Positions 11,630 through 24,316 of a stretch of 64,000 bases of DNA are shown here, one piece after another. The position numbers and the translations under genes were made by a program. The first letter of the stretch is position 1. Every line of letters starts with the position of its first letter. The notes beneath the pieces were generated by a model. It saw nothing but the letters and a program-made list of their open reading frames with translations. It ran no database searches and was not told the DNA's origin. This stretch comes from Coniochaeta sp. PMI_546 (taxonomy: Eukaryota; Ascomycota; Sordariomycetes; Coniochaetales; Coniochaetaceae). Where the stretch lies: NCBI GenBank assembly GCA_021432605.1, contig MU271143.1:567277-631276 (forward strand). The letters run 5' to 3'.

Positions 11630-14166
11630 TGGACAGCATATCGCCTCGTCCAGAGATGGTAAGGCGGCTTCGAGGTATGAGTTTGCTTTTGATGAAGTGA
11701 ATGACCTGTGACGCCCTGGCGCCGGTTGTTTTTTGGATGGGCCACTATTCTTAAGGTCCCTTTGTATGATCGATGATTGAGGATGCACCTAGAAAGTCTC
11801 TCTCTACTTTAGCAAGCAATATGAGTTACAGTGCGATGTCCTAGCCCAGCTTCCTATGTCCAGCCATCGTCGTATCGTCGTTCTTGCTGTCATCAAAATG
11901 GTTGGAGGTCGTTTCAACGCATCAAGTCGACCATGATCATGATTGGACATCGGTGACCGACAGGGGCATTTTGCGGCAACGGTTAGGGTAAATTTCGTGG
12001 GGGCATGTCCCCGGATCGCCCACCGGGTCGGGACTGTGCTCCCCTATCAGCTGGCAGCAAACGCTCGGACGAGCCGGGATGCGGTACATAGCATGCAAAA
12101 TAACCTTTGAGGCGCCCCTCAATGTGTGAAACCTCCATAAACGCAGGTTGTGCTGAGCTGTGGTTGATATAGATGAACGACGGGTCATCTTGTTTCTTGT
12201 CAGCGTCGCGAAACAGGACGAGGCACATTTGCTTGTTGGCCCTTCCCGAGTACCTCTCCTGTAGGGGCCTAGACATAAATAAGCAGGTGTGGCTTGATGG
12301 AAGCTCAAGTCGAGAGCTCTTGGCCAACCAGAGGCGTGGATCACATGGATTTGAGACATTCATGATTTGGCAACGGTCCGGTCCAGGTATCGCAGGCTTT
12401 CAAGACGTGCGTCTGGATATCTGGGTCTGCTTGCCTGCCCGAAAGCTTAAATGGAAACGGGCACTGAGGACTGGCATCTTCCTAGTCGAAGCTAGCAGGG
12501 CTAAGGTATTTGCCAACGGTAGTGACTGGGCATGTGCTCCATTGCTTCGGTTGGACCACTGCTGGTAACAACCGTACTGAGCAACAGGCTAACAGCCGGC
12601 AGAGTCATGATATGATCTCAGATCGTAACAATCTGATCCTCCCACCTTCTTCGGGTTACGAATAGCATGGTGGGTCAGCACCTCTTGGCACTAAGTCTGA
12701 TCTCAGGTATGCCTAAGGTAGGTAAGGTAGGTACAACTGTGCCTGCGCTATATACTGTGCATCTCCGGATGCTGAGGAGCGGAAGTGCACCACGGCCAAA
12801 TGTTCTGATAAGACCCATACCATTGGATTCGTGGCAGCCTCAGAAAGACCGTAGGAATATTCTTGCGACCTGGCCAACTGAAGCAAAGTGCAACTCGCAA
12901 GCTTGGGCCATCATGACACGGCATAGGAACGACGATACGAAAAGAAGATCCTGCTGGAGGATGCTGCAAATGTGTGGTTGCCGAGCAAGGCAAGTCCATG
13001 CTGGGTGAGCTGGCTGGCCGCTGACCTGCTTGCTGCTTGACATCTGATGTCCCCCCCAATGAAGAACTTGTCCGCCTATGCTATCCGCGTCTCTGGTCCT
13101 ACAATCAGCTGTGCAGTTGCTGATAGCTTCCAACAAATCGAGCTAGGGCAGACGCAGTGAGAACAACAACAAAAAAATCCAAAGGTTGAACAGACTCTAT
13201 AGCAGGTGTAAACAGCCAATGCAACAACGTCCATCATGTGAAGCCCAACATAAGCCGCAGATGCAGAGTTTCAGGACGAGGTTGACTGAGAAAGCTGGTT
13301 CGAGTGGTGACAAGCTCCGGTAGAAATGCATGGATCAGATGCCCCCAGTCTGTGCTAGTACCGAAGTAGCCCTAGTGGCTTCCTCACGGGCCAAGTTGCC
13401 CCAGGTCTTGGTCTGTGCTCAGTGAGGAGCAAATGCCAGCCAAAGCAACCCAGCAAAGCATCGTCGACGCCAGACGGGGAAAAAATCAACAAGCAATCAT
13501 CACTTCACCTGTCAGACTTCGGTCGTCTTCCCTCTCGGACTTCTTGCTTTCTCTTCCTCCATTGGCACCCGCTAGGCCAAGGTAGACGCCTGCCTCCTCC
13601 GGATTCTTCAAGTAACACACTCAGGCTGCTTCACCCCCTGGACTTTGGAGCTGTTCAAGACACGGAGTCCACGCCGCACCAGCTACGACTTTTGCTGCCG
13701 TCTTTGTCTGGCATTGCCTGTTTCTTGCACTTCATCCTTCCGCCGGCCTTCTCCTGCCAAAATCATTGTTCTTTTCCAACGTTCCCAGCGTCACACAAAT
13801 CTGCAGCCTGCCCTCGTCACCAGTTTTGATCCGGCCATAGACGATCGTCTTAATAATCATTAAACTTTGTTTTACGTTTCGAACACGCCCTACTGTTGGA
13901 TTCCTGCTTTGCACCCGCAGCGCGGTTATACATTGCGGATATTTTGGTTTCTGCCGGCACTCCGACGAAAAGCGACGACCTCAAACGTCCCACGCACAAG
14001 ACACGAGACGATAAGACCAAGTATCAGCAGCACCACCGTCGACCGTCAACTACCGTATGACATACTTGACGCCATCATAAAGCAGCTCTCTGCACCACTA
14101 CCGACTCCCGTCTCCATCCACCCCGTTCTCCCGTCGTAGCCTCCAACCCCTACGACGCCCATCGCA
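11630..14166. other. Long intergenic region before the Btz-domain gene
   Basis: The left part is the protease 3' UTR; the CT/CA-rich stretch from about 13480 to 14166 is probably a long 5' leader of the Btz gene. Between them are frames up to 143 codons with no recognised domain; 11983-12363 (minus) is the most protein-like but unsupported. A short repeat of AAGGTAGGT lies at 12715-12732. Confidence 0.5.
12715..12732 (+). repeat. Two tandem copies of AAGGTAGGT
   Basis: Two perfect adjacent nine-base units in intergenic DNA. Related AGGTA/TACCT strings occur in other gaps of the window, for example near 17366, 24246 and 28971. Confidence 0.6.
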
Positions 14167-16437
14167 ATGGCCGCCGAAGGCCCTCGACACGTACGCAGAA
14201 AGCTCATCGGCCATCGTCGTCGAGTCGAGGATGAGGGCGAGGATGAGGCTGGCCCCGACACCCTCGAGCTGGACGACGATTCCTTGACCGAGGGCTCTGT
14301 CGGTAGCGATGATCACGACCCCGCCGATGACAGTGATACCAGCAACGTCGACGATGGCTCACCTACTTCGCCCAATGTGAAGAAGGTCGCAGCCAAACGG
14401 CCCAGTAAGCCCGCCCAGACACAGAAGAAAACGGAGGCGGTCATACCCAAGCCGGCAGTCACCACGGACACGGATATCATGTTGAACGGGCTGTCTATTT
14501 CAGGCAGCTCTGGACCTGTCCAAGAGATGGACTTCGACGATGTTCACGGCACAACGACTAGCCGGGATACTCAAGAGACCGCCGCAAAGCTCGCTAGTCC
14601 TGTTATCGTGAGCTCTGGCTCTGCTGCACCATCTCAGCAACCCCCATTCGAGCGTCGTCGGCGGGAGCATGAGGAGTATAGGCGAAAAAGGGATGAAGAT
14701 CCGGCCTTTGTTCCCAACAGAGGAGCCTTCTTCATGCATGATCACCGACATGCCGGCCCCGCTGCAAATGGCTTCAGGCCGTTTCCAAGAGGAGGAGGAA
14801 CCCGGGGTCGAGGTCGAGGTGGCCTCTGGGCCGGGTTCCAAGCGCCAGTATAGTATGTCCAAAGCATCTCATTTTACTCATGCTCATTACCTGGTGTACT
14901 GACAAATCTTTCCAGTCCGCCCTCCGCACCCTCCGACCCTCTCACAAATGGTCCGTGGGCTCATGATATGCACGAAGCTGTTGCCAGCCCTCCACCAGCA
15001 CGTACCGCCCGGTATCCTCTACGTAACGACGGCCCACCCAGCACATCCGGGGGCATCCCGACTTGCCCGCCGAGTAAGACACCGATCAACCGTACCATGG
15101 CCACCGAGAAACCACTCGGGACCGTGCAGGTACGGGTCTTCTTCCCGCCACTGAAGAGTCCGGTTAGCGTACCTGGTCTGCTGGTAAAGCAATACACCAA
15201 ACTCCCTGATCACCGGCCGCCACTTCGCCGGGATAAGCCTGTCCGGATATCGTTGCCTGGCTGTGAGCCTAGATATATATATCCGGCAACTGATAGATCG
15301 TTCATTTTTATCCCTCGTGCCCTCAGGCCCAACCAGCAAAAGTTGCGAGGCAAGGCACGGTCCGGTCTTGGGTCCATTGGTGGCTGGTCTCGCCGTACCA
15401 GCGTGTTTGGCGGCAGTTATTATGGTGGTGCTGGCAGTTACTACGGCGGCAGTACGTACAGCCCGAGCATCGCGATGAGTCGGCGCTCGTCACTCGCTCC
15501 CGACCTCGGTCGAGATTTCCTCGTCTCTCCGACCGGTTCAGCCATATCCCGCCCTCCTCTTCCAATCGACAATTCTAGGCCCGTGGTGCGTTTGCCTCCT
15601 CTGGCGCAGCCACCCCTTGGCGCCCCTGTGTCTCTCGCTACGGAAGTATCTGTGGTTCCAGGCACACAGGAAATTGCTCAGACAGGTACTTCCGCGGAGT
15701 CATCGTCGATCAACGACCTCCCACAGCCACAGACGCATCCTCTGCCGCAGAAGCCGGCATTTCATGAGAACCGACCCAACTCTATCCCGATGCATCAACC
15801 TCGTCCCCAAAAGACAGTGTCGGTTGAGAATATCGAATCACCGGTTCAGCAACACTATCAGCAGGCCTTCCATCAGCAGTATCCGGTACAAGTCAGTAAT
15901 GGTTATGTTCCGGAAAGCCATATTCGCCATCCTTCCTATCCGTCGCAACACTCGACTGGGACGCCTCTGTCACAGATTCCGGAACGCGCCATCCATGCCG
16001 CGCCCTTTCAGCCAAACGCATTCCCGCAACAAGGCTACTACGGCCAGCCTTATCCCATCTTACCTCCTCAGCAGGGCTACTACTATCCGCCAGCGTATCC
16101 CGGAGCTGCGCCTCCGAATGCTAGCGCCCCATCTTTCATCCCTGGCTCGCAACCTGGACAACCTGCTGGCTATCCTCAGCAGCAGCAGGGGAATCCCTCC
16201 GGCGCACAGGCCAACGGTCAGGGTCCCTCAGGACCCAACCTGGTTGCTCAAGAGGTTAATGGCATGGTGTACTACTATGATGCCACTCAGTTACCGGCTG
16301 TTCCGAGCTATCCAGCATACCCTGCCGCCCCGGCTTATGTTCCTGCAGTCATGAATATGGGTAGCGTGGTTACGCCCAGTCCCGATACCTTTTATTACCC
16401 TCCCGCACCTGCTGGAATGGTGTACTATCCGCAGTAG
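14167..16437 (+). CDS. CASC3/Barentsz-like (Btz domain) protein
   Basis: Likely fungal counterpart of CASC3/MLN51, the eIF4A3-binding subunit of the exon junction complex, acting in mRNA surveillance and localisation. Exons 14167-14852 and 14916-16437 give 735 residues; the 63-nt intron has a GTATGT donor. An acidic N-terminus (HRRRVEDEGEDE) leads to the Btz region at about 155-250: PPFERRRREHEEYRRKRDED, then PAFVPNRGAFFMHDHR, and across the intron the tryptophan motif GPWAHDMHE. A conserved basic block follows (RSFIFIPRALRPNQQKLRGK), and the C-terminal half is Pro/Gln/Tyr-rich and disordered. The domain call is firm. That it joins an exon junction complex in this fungus is inferred from the family. 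Confidence 0.85.
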
Positions 16438-17822
16438 GGTGAAGTCTGCCCTGACAAGGTCAATCTGGAGAACTCTTGACCGTCTGCGTTCTTATGGGCT
16501 GGCTCCTTGAGCCACTGGTTGTACAATGCATCAGTTCTACTTCACAGGCCCGTAGGGATGCGAGCGGCGATAACCTCTTGATAATCAAGGGTTGTTCTCT
16601 GCACCTTAATCAGTCATTGCTTTTACGGGAGGCTCAAGCTTCCTCTGCCGAATTAATGACGATGATATCGTGTTTGACCTTCTCTCCTCAGCCGCCTCGA
16701 TATATGATATTTCTTCAAGGCATGGGTGAGAATCACGAGCATTCGTCTATCGCGTTGTGGCTTTTGCATTGGCCTGGCAGTTCTTGGGGGAATGTACCGC
16801 CTCCGTTGAGACTCTTTCTGTGCTGAGGACGATATGAGTAGTTGAATCATGCTGTGCTGTGCTGTGCTTTGGTATCAGCGAAGGGTGCCGCCATTCGCGG
16901 AGCTGTTGCCAGGTTAGCAGAGGACGACAGTGAACAACGCTGATATCTTATGGAGAGGGAGGAACGCTCGTTGGAAAAGGAGGCCGCGCTTATCGCCATG
17001 GAGCTTTGAATACCGCTGGAGATATCATGCTACGCACTACCGTCCCCTCCATCATCTCAAAGACATCCTCGCTACCGCCCGCTTTTCGTTATGCTCACTT
17101 GCTTTCGTCCGACTTGGTTTCTGTTCGGACTTGTGTGTATGCTCATGTATCTTTTGGTGCCAGTGGTCATTTCTGCATGGCGTTAAGGGGGAGTCTAATA
17201 ATAGCATGTGTTAGTCAAATGGCAGATTTCTGGCGTTGATATGGAGTCTGGACGATATAATGTTCTCTGTGACAGGTTAAGGCCTCCTGAGTCGTGGAGT
17301 AGATACCTACTGTGTCTTCTCCCAATAATTCTTAGCGAAGTCCGTTTTCTTGTTGCGAAGTGTTACCTACCTTACCTTCAAGTGAGTTCGCTCTACGTCT
17401 GATGTCTAAGCTGGGAAAGAGAGTCTGGTATTGCCTCGTGGTTGGATTGCTGAATTTGGAAGCTTATTCACTGCCACCCCCTTCCATTCCACGCTCCCAA
17501 GGTTCTCGGTCAATTAAAATGGCCCCACGGTGACCCTTGACCTTAGCTCAACAGTCAACACAAGCATATCGAAAAGGACAACTAGCAGCAAATTCGTAGA
17601 CGACATCTTAGTGTCCAGTATGGCAAAACAATGGTCTGAAATGAATACGAACTGGACACGTTAAGCTCTCTCCTGGGCATCTTCTCAGCTCGAGATAAAA
17701 GCTTGTCAGCTTGACTGCCGTTGCCAACTCGACACGAGTCTCGTTGCTGCAACATCCACTCTCATACATACATACCTTACACTCTTTTTTAACACTCCTC
17801 TTAGTCGAACAACGTAGATGAT
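16438..17822. other. Intergenic, Btz gene to CofD-like gene
   Basis: 3' UTR of the Btz gene, including three tandem GCTGT units at 16851-16865, then the promoter and leader of the CofD-like gene. No coding frame of note. The tract ACCTACCTTACC at 17366-17377 is one of the recurring intergenic AGGTA-type strings. Confidence 0.5.
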
Positions 17823-19405
17823 ATGGACGGCACCGTGGAAAGTCCGCAGCGGACGGGCATCTCTGTGTTCTCCGGGGGTACGTTTGCACCCCCGAGACCT
17901 CTTTCCCTCACGGTTGACTGACTGCAATGGATAGGGACTGCTGCCAACAGTCTTGTCGATGTCTTCAACAAGATTATAGAAAAGAGGAAGTGCAAGTTGA
18001 ACTACATCATTCCAATCAGCGACAATGGCGGGAGTTCGTCAGAGCTGATCCGGTTTGTTGGCGGCCCTAGTAAGTCTGCAGCGCAACTCCTTGCTTGACT
18101 GGGAGTCTAACAGTGCCATAGGTGTGGGCGATATCCGAAGTGAGTTGAGACTTGACATGGCGAGCGGCATGCGTGATACTTACCACCATTACTTCAGGCC
18201 GTCTTGTCCGTCTCATTCCCAATCACGAAAGCGACCAAGAGCGGACTGCGCTCAAGACTCTGTTCGAGTATAGGCTGTGTCCGGACCCGCTGAAGGCTAG
18301 AGCGGAATGGCTGGACATCGTGGAGGCGCGCCACCTGCTATGGACGTTCATCTCGAGTCCCAAGCGAGAGCTCATCCGATCTGTACTGAACACGCTCAAC
18401 CTCGAGATCGTCAAGCGAGCGAGGCCGACATCTGTGTTTAATTTTGCCGAGGCCAGCGTCGGCAACATGTTCCTGACTGGGTACGTTTGATTCCATCTAT
18501 CTCACTCACCGGTGCAGCTAGATGCTGAAGATCAAATGTCCAGAGCTCGCATCTTCTCGGGTTCCTTCGAATCAGCAATCTACCTACTCTCCATGATCTG
18601 CTCCATCCCAGACTCCGTCTCCGTCCTGCCCGCCATCAACTCCAACTTCACGCACCACATATCCGCCGGCCTCGCGAACGGCACCCAGATTACCGGCCAG
18701 GTCGCCATCTCGCATCCGTCCGCCCCGACGTCCTTACCGGACGACGTCCTCTCCGCACCGTCCCTGTCCGACTCGGACCACGACCGCATCGAAGATGCCA
18801 ACTTGCCCGGCTCTCTACCCGCGCTGAGGAGACAGCACATCACCTTCTCCAAGAACGACTCTGACAATGACGACTTACCGGCGAGGATCGAGAGGGTGTG
18901 GTACATCAACCCTTATGGCCACGAGATATGGCCGGTGGCTAATCCGAAGGTGTTGGCTGCTATCAACGCTAGTAAGACGATTATCTACAGTATTGGTAGT
19001 CTATACACCAGCATCGTGCCCAGCGTTATTCTACGCGGTGTGGGATCAGCTATTGCCGCGCCGGGAATTCGGCATAGGGTCTTGATACTCAACAGTAAGA
19101 TCGACAGGGAGACGGGCCCGAGCAGCGACCAGATGACGGCTCGGGATTTCGTTGCTGCTATTGCGCGGGCTGGCGCCGAGAGCTGGATGCCGGAGAAGGC
19201 GTGGAGGGACGAGGGCATGTTGAGGAGGTATGTGAGCCACTTGGTGTATCTAGAGGGCGAGGGGACACCAGTGGTCGATGTGCCTGAGTTGGAGGGATTG
19301 GGGATTGCTTGTGTCAAGGTTGCAGGGAGGAAGGGGAAGAAGGGGGAACTGAGGTATGATGAGCGCGAGTTGGGGTTGGCGCTGGAGAGGATCATTGATT
19401 GTTAG
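17823..19405 (+). CDS. CofD/YvcK-like (UPF0052) protein
   Basis: Member of the fold shared by archaeal/actinobacterial CofD (2-phospho-L-lactate transferase of F420 synthesis) and bacterial YvcK (carbon and cell-wall control). Five exons, 17823-17877, 17935-18069, 18122-18139, 18198-18480 and 18544-19405, give 450 residues in one frame; the third is an 18-nt microexon. Signatures: SGGTAANSL (17-25), PISDNGGSSSELIR (about 45-58), GDIRSRLVRLIP (66-77) and ASVGNMFLTGARIF. The exon joints restore each of these, which supports the model. The real reaction is unknown: fungi are not known to make F420, so a phosphotransferase or UDP-sugar-binding role is only inference. The C-terminal half has a variable acidic loop (SDSDHDRIED). 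Intron sizes are 52-63 nt. Confidence 0.85.
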
Positions 19406-21110
19406 ACTTGGTGTGGAGGTAGAGTCACAGCCTTGTATCAAGCGAAGTGTGAAGCGGCTGTAAGCGGTGGAAGATGTTTATTTTATTGTACTTCTACTAT
19501 TCAGCGGGATTCTCTATCTTATTTCGACTAAATGTGCAGTGTTTCATTTGCTGTTGGTAGCCACTGATACTCGCGATGCAGCAAGCCGGAGCTTCCGAGA
19601 AGTATATACTCGACCTGATTGTTTCAGCATGCATTCCCTTGAAAATACAAAGAGTTCGCCAATAAATGATTTTGATGTCTACTTGAACATGCCGCGTTCG
19701 TCTCTGGGCTGAGATAAGGTACTGAGCTCGAGGAGGGCGAACGCCCGAGGTGGTTAGGTTTTGCCTCGCTTCGAACCGGAAGCCTTGCCCAAACCACGCA
19801 AGCGGCTGGCATCAAACATTTGGACCAAATTCGGAAGGAATGGGAGAGCTGATCCAATGCAACCGGGGAAGGTGGGGAAGCTTTTGAATGGGTGGACAGG
19901 GATGTTCTGCCGCCTCCAGCGCGTGAGGGGGCATCCGAGCTGCTGTCGTCATCTGATGCCTCACTCATTCACCGCTAACAGGAGCCATGTACCTGCCTTA
20001 GGTAGCTGTAACTGAGAACTTCGATACGACTGCTGCAGGACCTTCCCCAATGCAAGGGCTTCATATGCACGGGAGACATACATCAGACTCATGAGATTCT
20101 CGTTGCGAGCTCATCACATAGAGTTCCAAACTCTCTGGACTGTGGAATCATATGGTTTGCGCACTGGAGTGGAGGTGCTCGAAAGCCGCCGGGAAGCAGG
20201 CTAGGCAGCACTGTCGGATGTCAGCCAACAAGTTTGCCGCCTTCACCTGCCTTCTTAATGCTTCCAGCAACAGCCGGCCTCATCTGATTATTGATCATGA
20301 TGGCAACATGCCTCTTCGATATCGAATACTGTACACAAGGTGAAGTCAAACGAGGAAAAGCAACGGCGAATTCACGAGTCCCGCGTTGCTGACGGATCTC
20401 AGACAAGCCGGAACTGGCAGATACGCATGGTGAATGGTGCCTGTATTCGTAAGACTTGCCCCGTGTTAGCGAATGTGGACCGCCTGGGCCAGCGGTTGCC
20501 CGACCTCAGCTATCACTGCTCATGTACCGCTTACCAGGCCGTGTTAGTGCCCTGTGCTAGAAATCGCCTCTTTCGCCTCCGGTGCATTGCGAGGCCTGCT
20601 ATCTGCCTGCAGCCGCGTCTATCACATTTAAGTACACCGTACCTCGCCGTGTCACCGATCGTTCCCAATTCACTGACTGTAGGAGAGCTGCACCCCCCCC
20701 AAAAGCATCTCTTGTCCACGTCGCCCATCACTCTCCCCTCTTTCTTTTCAATCAGCCCTTCTGCCTTTCATCAACTTCCTAACATTCTGCCGTCACAAGG
20801 AAGAGGCTGCATACATCCTATACCGTTGTTGCCAGGAAAGCCTTTATCGTTACATGTAAGTCCACCCTTATCTTTGCACTAGCATTGTTGTCTGGGGCAG
20901 CGTCATGTTGAGCGAGCTGTGACTCGGCGACCTTGAATGCCGTCTGAAACCAACAACTGCAGCTGAATCTACCTCGAACTCCAATATCACCACCACTTGT
21001 TCTCGTGCGAACCAACCTCCCCTCGTGAAACGTTGAGTCTGCCTATAAAAGCAGTCGACTGACAGTCATACCTTTTCCCAGAACCGGGCCATATCTGCAG
21101 CCTCTTCATA
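19406..21110. other. Intergenic, CofD-like gene to NBR1
   Basis: No gene recognised. The right end, about 20690-21110, is CT-rich leader of NBR1 and contains GTAAGT at 20857-20862, compatible with a leader intron. Frames such as 19624-19968 minus and 20340-20882 plus are compositionally biased and match nothing known. Confidence 0.5.
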
Positions 21111-23778
21111 ATGGCTTCCACCGTTGTGGCCGGCGGGGATGTTCCCATCACAGTCAAGTGCGCCTTCAACGGACAACCACGCCGATTCAAGATCAGCCTT
21201 CGTGATGTCCTCGTGAGCAGTCTTGAAAATAAGGTACGTTGTGTCTTCTAGAAGCTCACTTCCATGCCCTCGACACTGACAACCATTTGCTAACTATGAT
21301 ACTGTATAGCTTCGAGAGCTACTCGACATTCCTGAGGGCGTCGATGCCCTCATCGAGAGATATTCTGATTCCGCCGGCTGCTACGTCGTCTTGGACCGCA
21401 ACAACATGTCGGTCTATAAACAGCTCTACCGTGCTGCCAAGGCCAAGCAAAAGCTCAAGCTCCGCATCAACACCGAGTCATCCGACCTGCCGCGTGGCTC
21501 TTCAGGACCAAAGCCAGTCACAGTGGAGGATGAGCCTGAAGTATCGGAACCCACCAAACCGGCGGCTGAGACCAAGCCCGAACAGCCACTGATTTCTCTC
21601 TCCCCTCCATCCCGTCCGCTCCAGGACCTGGAAGAGGCCCTTGACCGCCTCGAATCAACCATGAGCCTGAATGAGGCCACGGAGGCAATGAAGAAAGAGC
21701 ACGAGAAGATCACTCGCAATCTGGACATGCTTGAGGCTTCGGTTAATGCTCTGAGCGGCGGCATGAACAGGACTGGCATGTACGGCAACGGTTGTGAACT
21801 CCGGCGGTTCCCTACCTTGGGGTCGGGCCTGTTCGGCGCTCAAGGTCCCCTAAGCAGGTGTCCTGCGTCGGCCTCTACGTGCACATACGCTGTATGCTGC
21901 AACATCTGTGATAAGACCATCCCTGGCGCTCATTATCATTGCTCGACTTGCGACGATGGAGACTTCGATCTCTGCCAGGAGTGCGTTGACCAGGGCGAGA
22001 CGTGCAAGGGCTCCGATCACTGGCTGATCAAGCGTTTCGTCAAGGACGGTGCGTTCATCAACAGCACCACTGAGCGCATTCCTCCTAAGCCCAAGGCCCC
22101 TAAGCCTCGCCAGGAGCCTCCCGCACCATCGGCACCAGTCGTACAGGCGGAGAGAGTCGTGCCCGTGTTGCAGACTTTCTTGTACCAAAACATCCGCACA
22201 TGCAACTCCTGCGTGTCGGAGTTGCCCGAGAGCGACTTTGTCCATTGCAACACGTGCGAGGACTTTGACCTGTGCAAAGCTTGCTTTACTGAGGACAAGC
22301 ATGGGCACCACCCGAAGCATGCTTTCAGCGCTGCCGTCAAGGGTGCTGTGCTCGAGCCGGAGGTTTCCCGACGTCTCGCACCCGGCCGTAACGAGACACA
22401 CAACGCAATCTGTGATGGTTGCGACAAGACCATTCGTGGCATACGCCACAAGTGTCTCGACTGCCCAGACTGGGACTACTGCAATAGCTGCATTGTCGAC
22501 GCTGCTTTCGTACACCCAGATCACCGCTTCGTTCCTGTTTACGAGCAGATTGAGCCAGCTGAGCGTGTCAATGTTCGTGCTTACAGCCGGGCTTATCATG
22601 TCGGCATCTGCTGCGACGGTCCACTGTGCCAGAGCCGCGGCTCAAGCTACATTGTTGGCGACCGCTACAAGTGTGCCGTATGCCACGATACCGACTTCTG
22701 TGCCAACTGCGAGGCCAGCCCTGCCAACACTCACAACAAAACTCACCCCTTGATCAAGTTCAAGACCCCCGTCAAGTTCGTCAGCGTCACAACCTCTGGC
22801 GCTCAGAGAGGCCAGCGGATGCCCATGCTCGGAGATCAGCCTCAGCTCTACCCTACCAGCACCAGCTCGCGTGCAACGGAGACCATCGCCACCCAGGAGG
22901 ACATTGTTAAGACCGAGGTGCAGACTGTCGCCGACGTCAAGCCCGATACTGAGGTGAAGCAAGACTTTGTCGATGATCCTACTCCGGCCGCCGTTCCTCA
23001 GCAGTCCGTCACGGAGGACGACCTGATCGCTGTCTATTCGCGAGACACTATCACTGACGGCACGGTTCTACCACCTAACCACATCTTCACACAGACTTGG
23101 TATCTGCGCAATGAAGGCACTGTTCCTTGGCCTGCCGAATGCGCTGTTAAGTTTGTCGGAGGTGATTATATGGGCCGCGTAGACCCTAGTCACCCCGCTG
23201 GTATTTATGAGCTAGCCGACGCCAATATGTCGACCGTCTGTTCGTCACCTGTTTCCCCTGGAGAAGAGGTACCTTTCACAGTTCTGCTCCGCACTCCGTC
23301 TCGCGAGGGCAAAGTCATCTCGTATTGGCGTTTGACCACCAAGGACGGCATGAAGTTCGGCCATCGCCTCTGGTGTGACATCAATGTCCAGACTCCAAAG
23401 GACGAGGAAATCAAGTCCGAGCCTACTGAAAAGCCTATCGAGGAGAAAGAGGTTGCGAAGGAGGAACGTGCCGTTGCCGATCTCCATGAGGTTAAGGCTG
23501 ACCCTGCCAAGAGTTCTTCCGACATCACTACTGAGAGCCAGATGATCTTCCCCAAGCTCGAGAAGGAGTCGCCGGAGGCTAGTATCCACCAAGAGACCCG
23601 GGCTGAGGTTGAGGCTCCTCCTGCCTACGAGGAAGAGTATGAGGAGTGCAGTCATGATGACGAGTGGGCCGAGGAGGAGTCCGATGCCGGTTTCTTGACC
23701 GATGAGGAGTACGATGTCCTCGATGCTTCTGACGAGGAGTTTCTCGAGGAACAGCAGAAGAAGCAACTCAAGAAGTAA
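21111..23778 (+). CDS. NBR1: NBR1-type selective autophagy receptor
   Basis: Cargo receptor that links cargo to Atg8 on autophagosomal or endosomal membranes. Exons 21111-21233 and 21310-23778 give 863 residues; the 76-nt intron splits the PB1 domain. Order: PB1-like N-terminus (about 12-95, with ITVKCAFNGQPRRFKI), a coiled-coil stretch (about 145-190), four ZZ-type zinc fingers (about 237-283, 338-378, 408-450 and 470-525; each has CxxC pairs such as CCNIC and CNSC), the FW/NBR1 central domain (about 611-735, with TWYLRNEGTVPWP) and an acidic C-terminus. The tail carries a LIR-like YDVL at 842-845 flanked by D/E. This matches filamentous-fungal NBR1. The UBA domain of animal NBR1 is not seen, as is usual for fungal forms with an acidic tail. 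Confidence 0.92.
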
Positions 23779-24316
23779 AGGGCGAAGGATTTTGATCAAC
23801 GGGGTTTTCAAGGCGTATAGTATCGCTGGCTTGGTTCAGTTGGCAGGTTAATGTCTGGGGCACGGGATTTTTCCTTAAGAAATGGATCTCTTTCAGTTCG
23901 GTACTGGCTCATCCTCTCTTTTATTCCTCTATGTCGAGCTCCTCTCCCTTTTACAGTTGCCACTGCTTGCCATCTTCCCCTTTTTGCCAATGAGCACACA
24001 TTGGGCCTGGACGACTACCTACAAGTGTCATATCGCCTGAACAGAATCACAAGCATTTGGCGCTGTCTCTCCACCCTCCTTGTCTATCTATGTATTGTCA
24101 GATTGAGTTATAGCTGGTCTTCAGTCAGGAAATGGACGTTCCCTTGAATTTTGCATCCTACCTCCACTGTGAATCTCGAGGTCGCGGTCGCTGGCCAAGT
24201 CACCATGCTGAGAAAATGATTAGGTCTGATCAATGGTAGAACACAGGTAGGTATACGAAAGGTAAGACCATTTTGATCAACTGTAGAAATTCGTAACGCC
24301 TTACGCTCACTAAAAT
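23779..24316. other. Intergenic between convergent NBR1 and NOP13
   Basis: Shared 3' region with no gene. It includes a degenerate AGGTAGGTA-type string at about 24246-24263. Confidence 0.55.

Noticed and set aside
11983-12363. 126-codon minus-strand frame after the protease
   Set aside because: Some protein-like stretches, but no ATG context, splice pattern or family signal strong enough to call a gene.
19624-19968. 114-codon minus-strand frame with a DDDSSSD start
   Set aside because: No family resemblance; random-like composition in the 3' flank of the CofD-like gene.
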